Positions 8,638-17,282 of a DNA stretch of 64,000 bases are shown piece after piece; positions within the stretch are counted from its first letter, which is position 1; the number at the start of each line of letters is the position of its first letter. Source of the stretch: Prevotella sp. UBA4339. GTDB lineage: Bacteria > Bacteroidota > Bacteroidia > Bacteroidales > Bacteroidaceae. The position numbers and the translations under genes are program-made. Below the pieces are notes generated by a model that saw only the letters and a list, made by a program, of their open reading frames with translations, searched no databases and was not told where the DNA came from. Where the stretch lies: positions 1 to 64,000 of the forward strand of contig DGTJ01000096.1 in the NCBI GenBank assembly GCA_002393725.1, read 5' to 3'.

Positions 8638-9120
8638 TTAATTCCTGATTTTGAAGCTGCGTGTAGGGGTGCGGAGGATGAATATCCCATGTCCCAGAGT
8701 GGAAAGACTTACTGTGGCGCATCCGTCGCTGTCGGCCACAATGCTGTCTGTCATCTTACCGTCGAGAGTATAGACAGCGACGCGTTCGCCAGCCTTTAGT
8801 CCGGAGAATACAGCCTGCCCGAAAGCTATCTTAGGCAGCTGAGGCTTGTCGGCAGTGATGTCGCTGATACCTGTCGGTGAGTCCTCATTGATAAAGCTCG
8901 TCTGCAGACCATCCATCCGGGTGGTTATCGACTTGTCGCCGCAGGTGATTACCAGATTCCCCTCGCTGAAGGTTATCACAGGCATCTCCGCGAGTGCTAT
9001 CTTCGCTACCTCTGTGCCGTCGGCCTGTGTGAGAACAAGATACTGCATCGTCTCGGCACTTAGAGTCGCGGGCAGCATGATATCCATAAGGATAAACAGA
9101 CTTAGTAAAATTTTCTTCAT
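8638..9120 (-). CDS. Small secreted protein with type IX-like C-terminal tail
   Basis: A 160-residue protein with signal peptide MKKILLSLFILMDIMLPATLS. The first half carries the 'ADGTEVAKIALAEMPVITF' module and the last 70 residues read as a sorting or anchor tail (VAVYTLDGKMTDSI ... GHGIFILRTPTRSFKIRN). It is the same architecture as the protein at 2035-2409. It lies 6 bases after the upstream lipoprotein gene and 18 bases before the next, within the minus-strand array, so it is likely co-transcribed with the DUF4876 genes. The function is unknown. Confidence 0.65.
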   Translation of the reverse strand: MKKILLSLFILMDIMLPATLSAETMQYLVLTQADGTEVAKIALAEMPVITFSEGNLVITCGDKSITTRMDGLQTSFINEDSPTGISDITADKPQLPKIAFGQAVFSGLKAGERVAVYTLDGKMTDSIVADSDGCATVSLSTLGHGIFILRTPTRSFKIRN

Positions 9121-9126
9121 ATATAA

Positions 9127-9708
9127 CTAATGTACTATTCTTTTCTTCGACATTTTCAGATCCATGCGAATCTGGTTCAGGCTGTCGGGAGATATGATTA
9201 TCATGCTCCTGACACCATTGAAATTGTATCGCCACCACGTCTCACCACTGTCGTCAGTCAGCTGAGTGGCAGAGCTGGCTTCATAGATGCCTGGGGTCAC
9301 ACGGAAATGTGCAACACCCATGGCATCTGTGGAACTGACGAAGACAGATGAGTAGGCATCCTTCAGTTCTACGCGTACCCCTGGATAAGGGTCGACGCTG
9401 TCTTCTGGATATACCAGCTGTACCGTTACGTCACAGAGTTCAACTGTCTCGTCGTAATCGCATGCGCTGAGGAAAGGCAGCAGCACGAAGCAGATAATAA
9501 GGAATGATATACGTGGAATGTGGAATGTGGAATGTGGAATGAGATTACTCCAAGCACGGACATCATCCCTCATTCTTGCGTCCCTTCGGTAGCAAGCGTC
9601 AAGCCGGTTACTTGCGTCCCTTCGGTAGCAAGCGCTTACGCGGCTGTTACATTCCTCATTCCTCATTTCACATTCCACAAAAAATATTCCACCAAAAACA
9701 TTCCACAT
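9127..9708 (-). CDS. Lipoprotein with carboxypeptidase-regulatory-like domain (split DUF4876 N-terminus)
   Basis: The functional part is a lipoprotein: hydrophobic FLIICFVLLPFLSAC is a lipobox, followed by about 110 residues of an immunoglobulin-like regulatory domain (VTVQLVYPED ... MGVAHFRVTPGIYEASS). This domain matches the first ~150 residues of the DUF4876 protein at 17279-18499, so in set B it is a separate gene. The frame is open from the ATG at 9708, three bases after the upstream stop, but the first 45 codons are repeat-derived (CYRRDASNRLDACYRRDARM) and the ATG at 9573 may be the real start. The N-region IPHSTFHIP is also repeat-encoded. It is part of the set B operon. Confidence 0.6.
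   Translation of the reverse strand: MWNVFGGIFFVECEMRNEECNSRVSACYRRDASNRLDACYRRDARMRDDVRAWSNLIPHSTFHIPRISFLIICFVLLPFLSACDYDETVELCDVTVQLVYPEDSVDPYPGVRVELKDAYSSVFVSSTDAMGVAHFRVTPGIYEASSATQLTDDSGETWWRYNFNGVRSMIIISPDSLNQIRMDLKMSKKRIVH
9513..9707. repeat. Compound dispersed repeat, copy 1
   Basis: GGAATGT units (9514-9540), a CTCCAAGCACGGACATCAT block (9548-9566), two direct copies of a 24-base unit CTTGCGTCCCTTCGG... (9575-9598 and 9611-9634, each able to form a CTTGC/GCAAG hairpin), then CATTCC units (9651-9705). The same order of blocks recurs in copy 2 at 13932-14205. Confidence 0.7.
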
Positions 9709-9711
9709 AAA

Positions 9712-10803
9712 TTACTTCAGCGACCAGCCACTGCGTGTGTGGAAGTCTGCGGTAGAGTTGTCAGTGTCGAGATAAACAATCTTCGCACCGTTCTTGATAG
9801 AGGCGGCAGCATCGATATCACTGGGGTCTGTTGTGCCCTCAACAGCATCTGCATAGCCATACACCAGTTTGCCGGCGTTTTCGGCGATAGCCTCTGTAGC
9901 GGCTTTGTCTACGTTGCGGTAGAGAGAGTAGCCCTTGTTGCTGTTGTAGAGACCATAGCCTGCATCGATAGAAGAAGGCACGCGCTTCTTGCTGTCGGCT
10001 ACCATCGTGGTACGATAGCTCTCCACACCGTCGATAACCCAAGCCTTTGGAATCTTCACGCAGTAGTTGGCAGCTGTCTCTTTGCCTCCGTCATACCAGC
10101 TGTTGGCAGCATCAGCACAATAAGCTGCTGGGTCTACATCCTCTGGGAACTGGAAGAGGATGAAGTTAGGACACATCACGCTGATAGCCCAAGCATTGCC
10201 AAGACCGAAAACGGCAGCCTTCCAATAGTGGTCGGCAGAGATGCCAGCAGCAGGCTGTGGGTAGGCGCTGGCATTCACGTAGGGTGATGTCGGGTCGTAC
10301 ATGGCATGATACTCTGACTTAGACAGGTCGAAAGCGCCTGTAGCCACAGCACTGTGGTCTATGGCTCCGTTGATGGCGATAACCACGTCGCTGTAAGGCT
10401 CTATAGTAAGCTCTGTAGGCAGATACCATACACCGTAGATCATCGGAACGAAATCGGCATCCTCATAGTTGAGCTTTCCCTCATCGGTATAGTTACCGTT
10501 GTTGGCATGGGCATTGCCTGGAGGGATGGTACCGATGGCGAGGTTCTTCACCTTAGCCTGTACGCCACTGTTATTGTAGAGCACCATTCCCTTGCACCAG
10601 CTGTAGTTCTTGTTGTCGGCAATGGTCTTATAGCCACCGCCTACGTTGACCTCCTTGATGATGATCTTAGCATCTTCCGGCTTTTGTGGGGTGTCGCCTC
10701 CTACAGGGTTGTCGTTAGTAGAGCATGATGTCATAGCTGCGCTCATAGCCACTGCCAATGCCAGTGAAGCAGCTGCGTTAAGATAATAGTTTAAATGTCT
10801 CAT
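9712..10803 (-). CDS. DUF4876 domain-containing lipoprotein (set B, first copy)
   Basis: A 363-residue lipoprotein: signal peptide with lipobox AAMTSC (cysteine about residue 27), a short Asp/Pro linker, then a full DUF4876 domain (about 45-363). It shares blocks with the copy at 7435-8619: VLYNNSG, 'GNAHANNGNY', 'KLNYEDADFVPMIYGVWYLP', 'WVIDGVESY' and the end 'NNSTADFHTRSGWSLK'. It lacks the N-terminal regulatory domain that is fused to the set A homologue. It follows the TonB receptor after a repeat-filled 160-bp gap. A surface or periplasmic-leaflet partner of the receptor is likely; the ligand is unknown. Confidence 0.8.
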   Translation of the reverse strand: MRHLNYYLNAAASLALAVAMSAAMTSCSTNDNPVGGDTPQKPEDAKIIIKEVNVGGGYKTIADNKNYSWCKGMVLYNNSGVQAKVKNLAIGTIPPGNAHANNGNYTDEGKLNYEDADFVPMIYGVWYLPTELTIEPYSDVVIAINGAIDHSAVATGAFDLSKSEYHAMYDPTSPYVNASAYPQPAAGISADHYWKAAVFGLGNAWAISVMCPNFILFQFPEDVDPAAYCADAANSWYDGGKETAANYCVKIPKAWVIDGVESYRTTMVADSKKRVPSSIDAGYGLYNSNKGYSLYRNVDKAATEAIAENAGKLVYGYADAVEGTTDPSDIDAAASIKNGAKIVYLDTDNSTADFHTRSGWSLK

Positions 10804-10847
10804 AATGTTTAATTTTTTAAATGTTTGATATTAATATTTTGTTAAAT

Positions 10848-10971
10848 TCCTCATTCCTCATTCCACATTCCACATTCCTCATTTTACATTCCTCATTCCA
10901 CATTCCACATTCCTCATTTTACATTCCTCATTCCACATTCCACATTTTACATTCCACATTCCACACTATAT
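10848..10971. repeat. CATTCC/CATTCCTCATT simple repeat between array genes
   Basis: About 120 bp of near-pure ATTCCACATTCC and ATTCCTCATTTTACATT units separating the TonB receptor from its DUF4876 partner. There is no gene and no recognisable -7 box in it. Confidence 0.75.
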
Positions 10972-13900
10972 CTTGAGTCTCAGTGAGAGTCCGTAGTAGA
11001 AACTGGGTATGTATCCGCTTCCGAAGAGCGATGTCTCAAGATCTGTCTGTGAGGCATGTACAGTCTTCATATTGCGGAAGAAATTGTTGGCATAGAATGA
11101 CACCGATACGTGGTCTCCTATCTCCTTGGTAACACTCAGGTTGGCAGAGTAGTAGGCCGACAGGCGGTTTGGATTCATGGTGTAGGCATAGTTGGTGCGC
11201 ACAACGAGTTTCGACAGGTCGCTGTAGAGAGCGGCATCATTGTCTCTTGCCCACAGGAATTTCTCTGCGAAGGGGATCAGTTCCTCTGGTGCATCCCATG
11301 TGGTGTAGTATTCCGGATATACGGCGATATACTTGTTTTCACTTGTTCCGTCGTACGGCTCTCCGAAGAAGTCGCTGCCCTGCTGCAGTACATATCCCCT
11401 GGTGGCATCGCTCAGTTCGCTAAGCTGCCGGCGGTAGTTATAGAGTGTAGTTTCCAGGCGCAGGGCTATAATCATCCTTATTTTGGGTATGTGGGTAGTC
11501 AGTGTCAGGTTCAGGCTGGTCTGCTTCTGAAGGATGCCGTTGCTTACTGATGCATTGGCACTGCTTCCTGCACTGGTGGAGTTGGCACCTCGGTACCATC
11601 CTACATAGGCATACGGCACGTTGCCTGTCATGGTGCTGCTTACTCCTAAGGGGATATCAGCGAAAAGCATGTCGTCGATACCTTTATAATAGTAATAGTT
11701 ACCGTCGAGACGTATACTTGTGCGCAGTGGCTTTATCTGTGCAAAATCGATGATCCACTCCAAGCCGTATCGGCTTACGGCATTGCCATTGGTGAAGCGG
11801 TTGTTTACGGCGTATGTGTTGCGTTGCAGATAGGGCAGTGTAGCTGGTGCTACAGCTCCCGTTGCATCAGTCAGTGTTACAATGCCTGTCTGCTGGTCTA
11901 TACTGAATTGTCGGTTTGCTGCACTGATGCCGCTGCCGTTAAGAGCTGATGGCGGGGTATATCGGTAGGTCATCGGTGTGAAGACATCTGATGACATATA
12001 TGACCGGCATGTCTTGTTATGGAATGCTGAGATAGAGATGTGTGTCCCCTTTATGTCTGCCTCCAGTCCGATGTCAGTCTGGTTGGTGTATTGCCATCTG
12101 AGGTCTGGATTATAGAGTGCTTTTGAGGGATAGGTGTGATAAGCGTAGTAGGAGCGGTTGTCTCCTGTGCTTGTAGAGGCAAAGGCCAGCCGGTCAGTAT
12201 ATGACGGTGTGGGATAGAGCACCTGGAATGAAGGCAGTTTTACGCTCTTGCCCCATCCGGCATGTAGGATAAGACTGCTCACCCATCGCTTCCGCTGATT
12301 GCGCCAGAAGATATATCGTGAGTTTACTCGTGGCGACAGGCTGCTGACGGTTCCATATTCAGAGCCACTGATGAAGGTGATGTCATCTCTTAGTCCTGCT
12401 GTCAGTTCCAGTGACGACAGTTTGCCGGTAGGCAGGATTATCTTGTCTTCGGCATATAAGGCCAGGTTGTTCATCGTTGGCAGTTCGTCGTATCGGTATT
12501 CGCGCCAGGTAGGGGCATAGCGCATGTCGTCGTAATAGGTGCCACGACCGTTATTGCGGCTTCCGCTGTAGTCGATGCCTGCTTTTATGTGATTTGTAAT
12601 TTGTGGAATGTGGAAACTGTGATGCCAGTCGGCTTTCAGCTTCAGCGACCAGGAGAGGGGCTTTGAGTCATTGAAGCCGAGGACGTACCAGTATCCTGTC
12701 GGTCCGAGTATGATGTTGTTTTCCTTTGTGTCGTCGTAGTCCTGGGCTATAAAGTATCCCTCTTCCTTGGTGTGTAGGTAGGGTTGTGTAGAAGCACTGC
12801 TGGTGCTGCTGTAACTTTCCGTCTTCTTGTCTGAGTAGGAGAATGAGCCTTTCAGTGAGAGATTGGTGAGCCAAGGCTTGTTCAGCAGCCAGTTCAGGTC
12901 GATGTGCGTACGCAGTGAGTTGTCGCGTACCTTAGTATAGTCATCCAGCTGCTCATCAGGATCAGCTTCTGAGTTGTATCCTCCAATGTTGCCTGTCAGC
13001 CCTATATTCAATGTCAGCGGCATCTGCTCTCGCATAAGTACTTTCATATAGTTAAGCGACAGGATGTTGCGCTGGTAGGCAGTGTTTGGCGATGCTGCAT
13101 CACTGAAGGAGCGGGCATGCTCCAGTGAGACGTTCAGCAGGCCGAGGTTATGCCGAAGGTCAAAGCCTTTGTTGAGGGATATCTGGCGAGTGTGCTGGTT
13201 TAATTTGCCTTCCACGATAAATGGCGACTTTCCCTTTCGGGTGTTTACTTTTACCACACCATTAGAGAGATCACCGTATTCTACCGACGGAATGCCAGTC
13301 ACAATCTCCACGCTCTCAATGTTCGAGGCACTGATGTTACGTGTAGAAGCTCCTGTGGTTTCACCTGTCATCGCATTGTTGTCGAGTCGTACACCGTCTA
13401 CTTCTACTGCTGTACCGAACGAGGCATTTCCTTTCTCCTGACTGTTGCTCCTGAGTGCCATCCTGCTATCGTCCATGAGTGAGGGATTGACGGTCTTACC
13501 GCCAGGCAGCAGAGTGGCAATGTCTCCGATATTGAGAATCTGCTGCTGGTCGAGGGCTGTACGGTCTATGGTGTATGAGGTAGTGGCTTCGTTCTGTTTA
13601 CGTTTGGCAGTAATTGTCACTTCCTCCAGCCGCAGGTCTTCTGGCTTCAGCCTGATGTTTAATCGGGGAATATCCTTTGTTATGGTGATGGGCAGAGTCT
13701 GAGTGGCATAGCCCAGGCACTGTATTGTCAGAGTAACCTTGCCGGTGGGAACACCCTTTATAGTGAAGTGCCCTTCAGCATCGGTGATTGCCCATCTGCC
13801 ATTCTCCTTCATCAGAACACTTGCAAACTCCACTGGTTGCCTATTGCTATTGTCGGTGACCTTACCAGCCACGGTAACTTGTTGGGCGGATATGGTGGAG

Positions 13901-13995
13901 AGGTGGAGGAGGAAGACGATGAGGAAGGAGAAATGTGGAATGTGGAATGTGGAATGTGGAATGAGAATACTCCAAGCACGGATATCATTCCACAT
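10966..13995 (-). CDS. TonB-dependent outer membrane receptor (set B)
   Basis: About 1009 residues from the ATG at 13995 (the frame stays open to 14085). Order: signal peptide ending TISAQ, carboxypeptidase-regulatory domain (VTVAGKVTDNSNRQPVEFAS, about 40-125), plug domain with VEVDGVRLDNNAM and 'IESVEIVTGIPSVEYGDLSNG' split features (about 140-260), then a large barrel to the end. There is no SusD partner, so it is not a glycan-type SusC pair. The N-terminus is repeat-encoded ([15 protein letters not shown]), and the extra upstream 30 codons are pure repeat. It is paralogous to the receptor at 18516-21281 and followed by DUF4876 genes. TonB-dependent uptake is certain as a class; the substrate is unknown. 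Confidence 0.88.
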   Translation of the reverse strand: MWNDIRAWSILIPHSTFHIPHFSFLIVFLLHLSTISAQQVTVAGKVTDNSNRQPVEFASVLMKENGRWAITDAEGHFTIKGVPTGKVTLTIQCLGYATQTLPITITKDIPRLNIRLKPEDLRLEEVTITAKRKQNEATTSYTIDRTALDQQQILNIGDIATLLPGGKTVNPSLMDDSRMALRSNSQEKGNASFGTAVEVDGVRLDNNAMTGETTGASTRNISASNIESVEIVTGIPSVEYGDLSNGVVKVNTRKGKSPFIVEGKLNQHTRQISLNKGFDLRHNLGLLNVSLEHARSFSDAASPNTAYQRNILSLNYMKVLMREQMPLTLNIGLTGNIGGYNSEADPDEQLDDYTKVRDNSLRTHIDLNWLLNKPWLTNLSLKGSFSYSDKKTESYSSTSSASTQPYLHTKEEGYFIAQDYDDTKENNIILGPTGYWYVLGFNDSKPLSWSLKLKADWHHSFHIPQITNHIKAGIDYSGSRNNGRGTYYDDMRYAPTWREYRYDELPTMNNLALYAEDKIILPTGKLSSLELTAGLRDDITFISGSEYGTVSSLSPRVNSRYIFWRNQRKRWVSSLILHAGWGKSVKLPSFQVLYPTPSYTDRLAFASTSTGDNRSYYAYHTYPSKALYNPDLRWQYTNQTDIGLEADIKGTHISISAFHNKTCRSYMSSDVFTPMTYRYTPPSALNGSGISAANRQFSIDQQTGIVTLTDATGAVAPATLPYLQRNTYAVNNRFTNGNAVSRYGLEWIIDFAQIKPLRTSIRLDGNYYYYKGIDDMLFADIPLGVSSTMTGNVPYAYVGWYRGANSTSAGSSANASVSNGILQKQTSLNLTLTTHIPKIRMIIALRLETTLYNYRRQLSELSDATRGYVLQQGSDFFGEPYDGTSENKYIAVYPEYYTTWDAPEELIPFAEKFLWARDNDAALYSDLSKLVVRTNYAYTMNPNRLSAYYSANLSVTKEIGDHVSVSFYANNFFRNMKTVHASQTDLETSLFGSGYIPSFYYGLSLRLKI

Positions 13996-14205
13996 TGAAG
14001 ATTGAACATTGAAGATTGAACATTGAATATTTCTCATTCTTGCGTTCCTTTGGCAGCAAGCGGCAAGCCGATTACCACATTTCACATTCTTGCATCCCTT
14101 TGGTGGAATATTCTTATGCGGCTATTACATTTCTCATTCCACATTCCACATTCCACATTTCTCATTCCACATTCCACATTTCTCATTCCACATTCCCCTC
14201 ATTTC
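13932..14205. repeat. Compound dispersed repeat, copy 2
   Basis: The same block order as copy 1 at 9513-9707: GGAATGT units, CTCCAAGCACGGATATCAT (13970-13988), then GAAGATTGAACATT tandem units, CTTGCGTTCCTTTGG... (from 14039), and CATTCC units to 14205. It overlaps the signal-peptide codons of the set B TonB receptor and ends at the 3' end of the heavy-metal protein gene. Confidence 0.7.
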
Positions 14206-14948
14206 TCCTCCTTGCACTCGTGTGGAGCAGGAACTTCTGCCTTGATGCCCATTTTGTGGATTTCTGCCAATAGCTGTTCTGCCGATAGTTCTTTGCAGAA
14301 GTATGTTACAGCCAGTGTATTACGGCGAGTGTTAACATTCACGTCATCTACAGCATCCAGAGCCAGGATATTGTCGATTGTCTCCTGTGTGGCTGCAGAA
14401 GCAGGAATGTTATAGTATGCCCAGCCTATCTTGTCGCTGGTGTAATAGTTAACTGGAGTGTAGCCCAGTTTGTTGATAGCTGTCCGTATGCTGTCCCTGC
14501 AAGTGCGGTTGGCATCGTAGCGGATAAACATATAGTGCTTGTCCAAATGAGGTGCCAATGAGTCGATGCCATCCATCTTGTTCAGACGAGCCATGATTCT
14601 TTCGGCACATTTCTGACAGTGCATATCGTCCATTCGCTGACCATATCCTCGCTTGATAACCTCTGTTGGGCTATAAGCCTTTGCTTTGTATCTGCCTGTA
14701 GCAGCCAGGAGTGAATAGATGGAGTCTGTGCAGGTCTGCTGAGGGTCGTAGGCGATTTTTACCGTACGGCGCTCGTAATTGAATTGCAGTTCACCTACAC
14801 CAGGGTTCTTACGGAGTGCTGTCTTCACTTTGTGTCCGCACTCTTCACAACGCATACCGTTGATGCGGACTGTGATAGTGTCACTATTGGCAGCCATAGC
14901 TCCTATAGAAAGTATTGAAGCAATGGCCAGGATAATAATTTTCTTCAT
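14199..14948 (-). CDS. Periplasmic heavy-metal-associated (HMA) domain protein
   Basis: A 249-residue exported protein with signal peptide MKKIIILAIASILSIGAMAA. It has three ferredoxin-like HMA-type units: residues ~24-95 with GMRCEECG (C34, C37), ~102-170 with DMHCQKCA (C111, C114), and ~175-240 without a CXXC pair. The CXXC pairs are the Cu(I)/Zn/Hg-binding motif of the HMA family; the third unit appears to have lost metal binding. Its start overlaps the stop of the upstream gene (ATGA). Position between two TonB receptor sets suggests that the array handles a metal or metal complex, copper being the commonest ligand for such motifs. That is inference. Confidence 0.82.
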   Translation of the reverse strand: MKKIIILAIASILSIGAMAANSDTITVRINGMRCEECGHKVKTALRKNPGVGELQFNYERRTVKIAYDPQQTCTDSIYSLLAATGRYKAKAYSPTEVIKRGYGQRMDDMHCQKCAERIMARLNKMDGIDSLAPHLDKHYMFIRYDANRTCRDSIRTAINKLGYTPVNYYTSDKIGWAYYNIPASAATQETIDNILALDAVDDVNVNTRRNTLAVTYFCKELSAEQLLAEIHKMGIKAEVPAPHECKEEK

Positions 14949-15712
14949 TTTGCAATATATTTTTTTCCGTTATTAATTAATAGTCCACCTTGGTTGGCTG
15001 TTGCCTTGTGTCCTGTAAGGTCGTATGTCTGGTTGCCTGTTTGTATATTGGCTTTTATGTTGTTGATACCCGTAGGGGCAGCCGAAGGACAATCCCAGAG
15101 TTCGCTCCATGGGATGAATTTCAGATTGTCAGCAGTGGTCTCGAGTGTAGCTGTCAGGCGTTCCATCATTTTTTCGCTCACTGGCAGATACAGGTGTTCG
15201 CCTTCCTCCAAGTCGCAGGATTGATATTGTTCGGAGGCATATTTTTCGTCGCGTTCAAAGCCGACGTGCCCTTCTGTGTTTACAAACTTGTAGACACGCT
15301 TGTCTTTCTGGGTGACGGTTCCTGACTCTGCAGCCCAATAAGCACTGGTAGAAAAGAATTGCTTAGTGGCTTCGCGGTCAGTAAATGTCAAAGTATATAA
15401 ACCGGGGGTGGCTGTCAGTATCAGACCAGAGTTGCTACTGGTGGAATGAGCTATTACCACTTCTTCGCCCAGTTCCTGATTGTTGAATCGCAGTCCGGGA
15501 GACGAAATGTTGCCCGAGCCAAAGAAATTGCTTACTATAACACCGGCAGGACCAGTAAAGTTGCCACTTGGTTTGATAGCCAGATGACCCGTTGAAGGTA
15601 TGACAACTGTAGTGTCCCTGTCTTCTGCTGACATATTCAGGCAGCAAAGGCTTAAGCACATTCCGATAGTCAGTTTCCTGATAGAATTTAATTTGTAATA
15701 CTTAATTTTCAT
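14945..15712 (-). CDS. Secreted protein of unknown function with type IX-like tail (set A)
   Basis: A 255-residue protein from the ATG at 15712; the frame extends 13 codons upstream into CATTCC repeat. Signal peptide is KLTIGMCLSLCCLNMSA. The mature part is beta-rich, with the stretch SGLILTATPGLYTLTFTDRE, and ends QTYDLTGHKATANQGGLLIN...GKKYIAK, a degenerate sorting or anchor tail. I do not recognise the main domain. It lies between the set A barrel and the HMA gene, coupled to the latter by an ATGA overlap, so it probably works in the same envelope system. Confidence 0.6.
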   Translation of the reverse strand: MKIKYYKLNSIRKLTIGMCLSLCCLNMSAEDRDTTVVIPSTGHLAIKPSGNFTGPAGVIVSNFFGSGNISSPGLRFNNQELGEEVVIAHSTSSNSGLILTATPGLYTLTFTDREATKQFFSTSAYWAAESGTVTQKDKRVYKFVNTEGHVGFERDEKYASEQYQSCDLEEGEHLYLPVSEKMMERLTATLETTADNLKFIPWSELWDCPSAAPTGINNIKANIQTGNQTYDLTGHKATANQGGLLINNGKKYIAK

Positions 15713-15752
15713 TTCTTTTATTATTCCTTTAATACATTCCACATTCCACATT

Positions 15753-17282
15753 TTAATACCACAGACCTACAGAAATACCTGCCTGAAGTCTGTTGAGATT
15801 ATCTTTTGCGACAGCATAGTTGCCGTAGGCACTGACAAACCAGTTACGAGTGAATTTCTCGATGGTGATGGGCAACTGATACGTTATCTTCAGCCGTCCG
15901 TCGAAATAGTCTTTATTGAGAATATCCATATCTGGCAGGAGTACAGCTTGGGCATAATCGGTAGTCGCATCGTAAAGAGACAAGTCTGCCTTAGTGGAGA
16001 AATGATAACCAACCTTCGCCTCAGCCCACAGGTGGTTGCTGAAGAGAGGCACTCCACCCTCCAACATGAGATGGGTGCTGGCATATTTCAGTTCTGAGGT
16101 GTTGAGCAGATGCTTGTTGGTGACACTCTGTAGCATAGCGGTTGCCCCGAAGTAGGTGCTTACATTATTATCATTAGCCAGTGAACAATGGTAGCGAAGA
16201 CTTATGTCTGTCTTCTTCATTTGGTATCGCTTCTTATATGTAAAGACCGTGTTCCAACAGATGGAGTTGAAACCGGTGACACTGTCAGTCTGGCTGATGC
16301 GCTCCTGACGATATTCATCTGCATAGGCCTCTTCGTAGTTGATAGAGAGGTCTGCCGAATGCAGCAGGCGTTCTGTCTTCATGCGGTTACGGGTGTTGAA
16401 TCCGAATCTGTTGTTGTAATATCTGCCCGGCTCGTATTTGTTGGTGCCGTAGACATATTCCGTTCCGTGAGCCAGGGTAAGACTGTTAAGGCTATGGAAT
16501 GAAAGACTGCTGTATCCGTATGTCAGTTCTGCTCCTAATTCATGATTTACGTATTCTCTCATATAGCCGTTGTAGCCACCGATGGTGCCAGTGGCATTTT
16601 CCAGACCTGTCATCACGTAGTATTTCAGATTGGGGTCTGTCTGAACTGTGGTGAGGCTTGGAAGTTTCTCTTTCCTACGGTCATAGTGTGCTGCAAGACC
16701 AAAGGTGCTGTTCCCTGTGGAGTAGGTTATTGCCGGTGTGAAGCGGTACTGTGCCAGGTTGATACGTGAACGGGGGTCACGAAGCCTTGACAAGTCACCT
16801 ACTTTATAAAAGAGGTTGGCACCGTATGTGAATCCAGACAATTTTACTGAGGCGAGCGAGGCGTTGAGTTCGAAGTCCTGGTTGTCGTATTTGCCTGCTA
16901 CGCTATTGCCGGAGATGAATGGATTGCTGTTATAGCTGCGTATTACGTCGCTCCAGGCTCTGTCTTTAGTGCGTCCCATATCAAATCGGAAAGCCCCATA
17001 GCCATAGAGATACTTGCCTATCTTCTGATAGCGTTCGGTAAAGAATGCCAGATTGTTGTTCATCCCTCCATCCTGTACACGATGCAGGTCTCCGTCAAGA
17101 TGGCAATAGTCAAAGTATGCTATGCCTCTGTTGGCAGCAGAATCCAGCGAGAGTCCTGCTGCATTCTGTGTCAGTCGCCACAATTGGGTTTCGTCGGCAT
17201 ATCTGTAGCTTTGTGTCGATACGGTCTGGGCAGTGACACCAGCAGCGTAAGCCAATAGTATTATGTTGAATATTCTTCTCAT
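15753..17282 (-). CDS. DUF6850-family outer membrane beta-barrel protein (set A)
   Basis: A 509-residue protein with signal peptide MRRIFNIILLAYAAGVTAQ and a barrel-like pattern of alternating aromatic strands ending in an aromatic residue (QAGISVGLWY). The N-terminal stretch LWRLTQNAAGLSLD matches the set B protein at 5804-7453, and length is similar (509 versus 549). The start codon overlaps the stop of the upstream DUF4876 gene by four bases, implying coupled translation. Here the signal peptide is ordinary, without repeat-derived codons, in contrast with its set B relative. The function of the family is not known. Confidence 0.78.
   Translation of the reverse strand: MRRIFNIILLAYAAGVTAQTVSTQSYRYADETQLWRLTQNAAGLSLDSAANRGIAYFDYCHLDGDLHRVQDGGMNNNLAFFTERYQKIGKYLYGYGAFRFDMGRTKDRAWSDVIRSYNSNPFISGNSVAGKYDNQDFELNASLASVKLSGFTYGANLFYKVGDLSRLRDPRSRINLAQYRFTPAITYSTGNSTFGLAAHYDRRKEKLPSLTTVQTDPNLKYYVMTGLENATGTIGGYNGYMREYVNHELGAELTYGYSSLSFHSLNSLTLAHGTEYVYGTNKYEPGRYYNNRFGFNTRNRMKTERLLHSADLSINYEEAYADEYRQERISQTDSVTGFNSICWNTVFTYKKRYQMKKTDISLRYHCSLANDNNVSTYFGATAMLQSVTNKHLLNTSELKYASTHLMLEGGVPLFSNHLWAEAKVGYHFSTKADLSLYDATTDYAQAVLLPDMDILNKDYFDGRLKITYQLPITIEKFTRNWFVSAYGNYAVAKDNLNRLQAGISVGLWY

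Noticed and set aside
10848..10971. ATTCCACATTCC repeats as a CRISPR array
   Set aside because: They are short degenerate simple repeats without unique spacers.
13996..14085. Extended N-terminus of the set B TonB receptor
   Set aside because: The extra 30 codons are pure repeat DNA (FNVQSS, CSIFN) and would place a long hydrophilic segment before the signal peptide; the ATG at 13995 is preferred.
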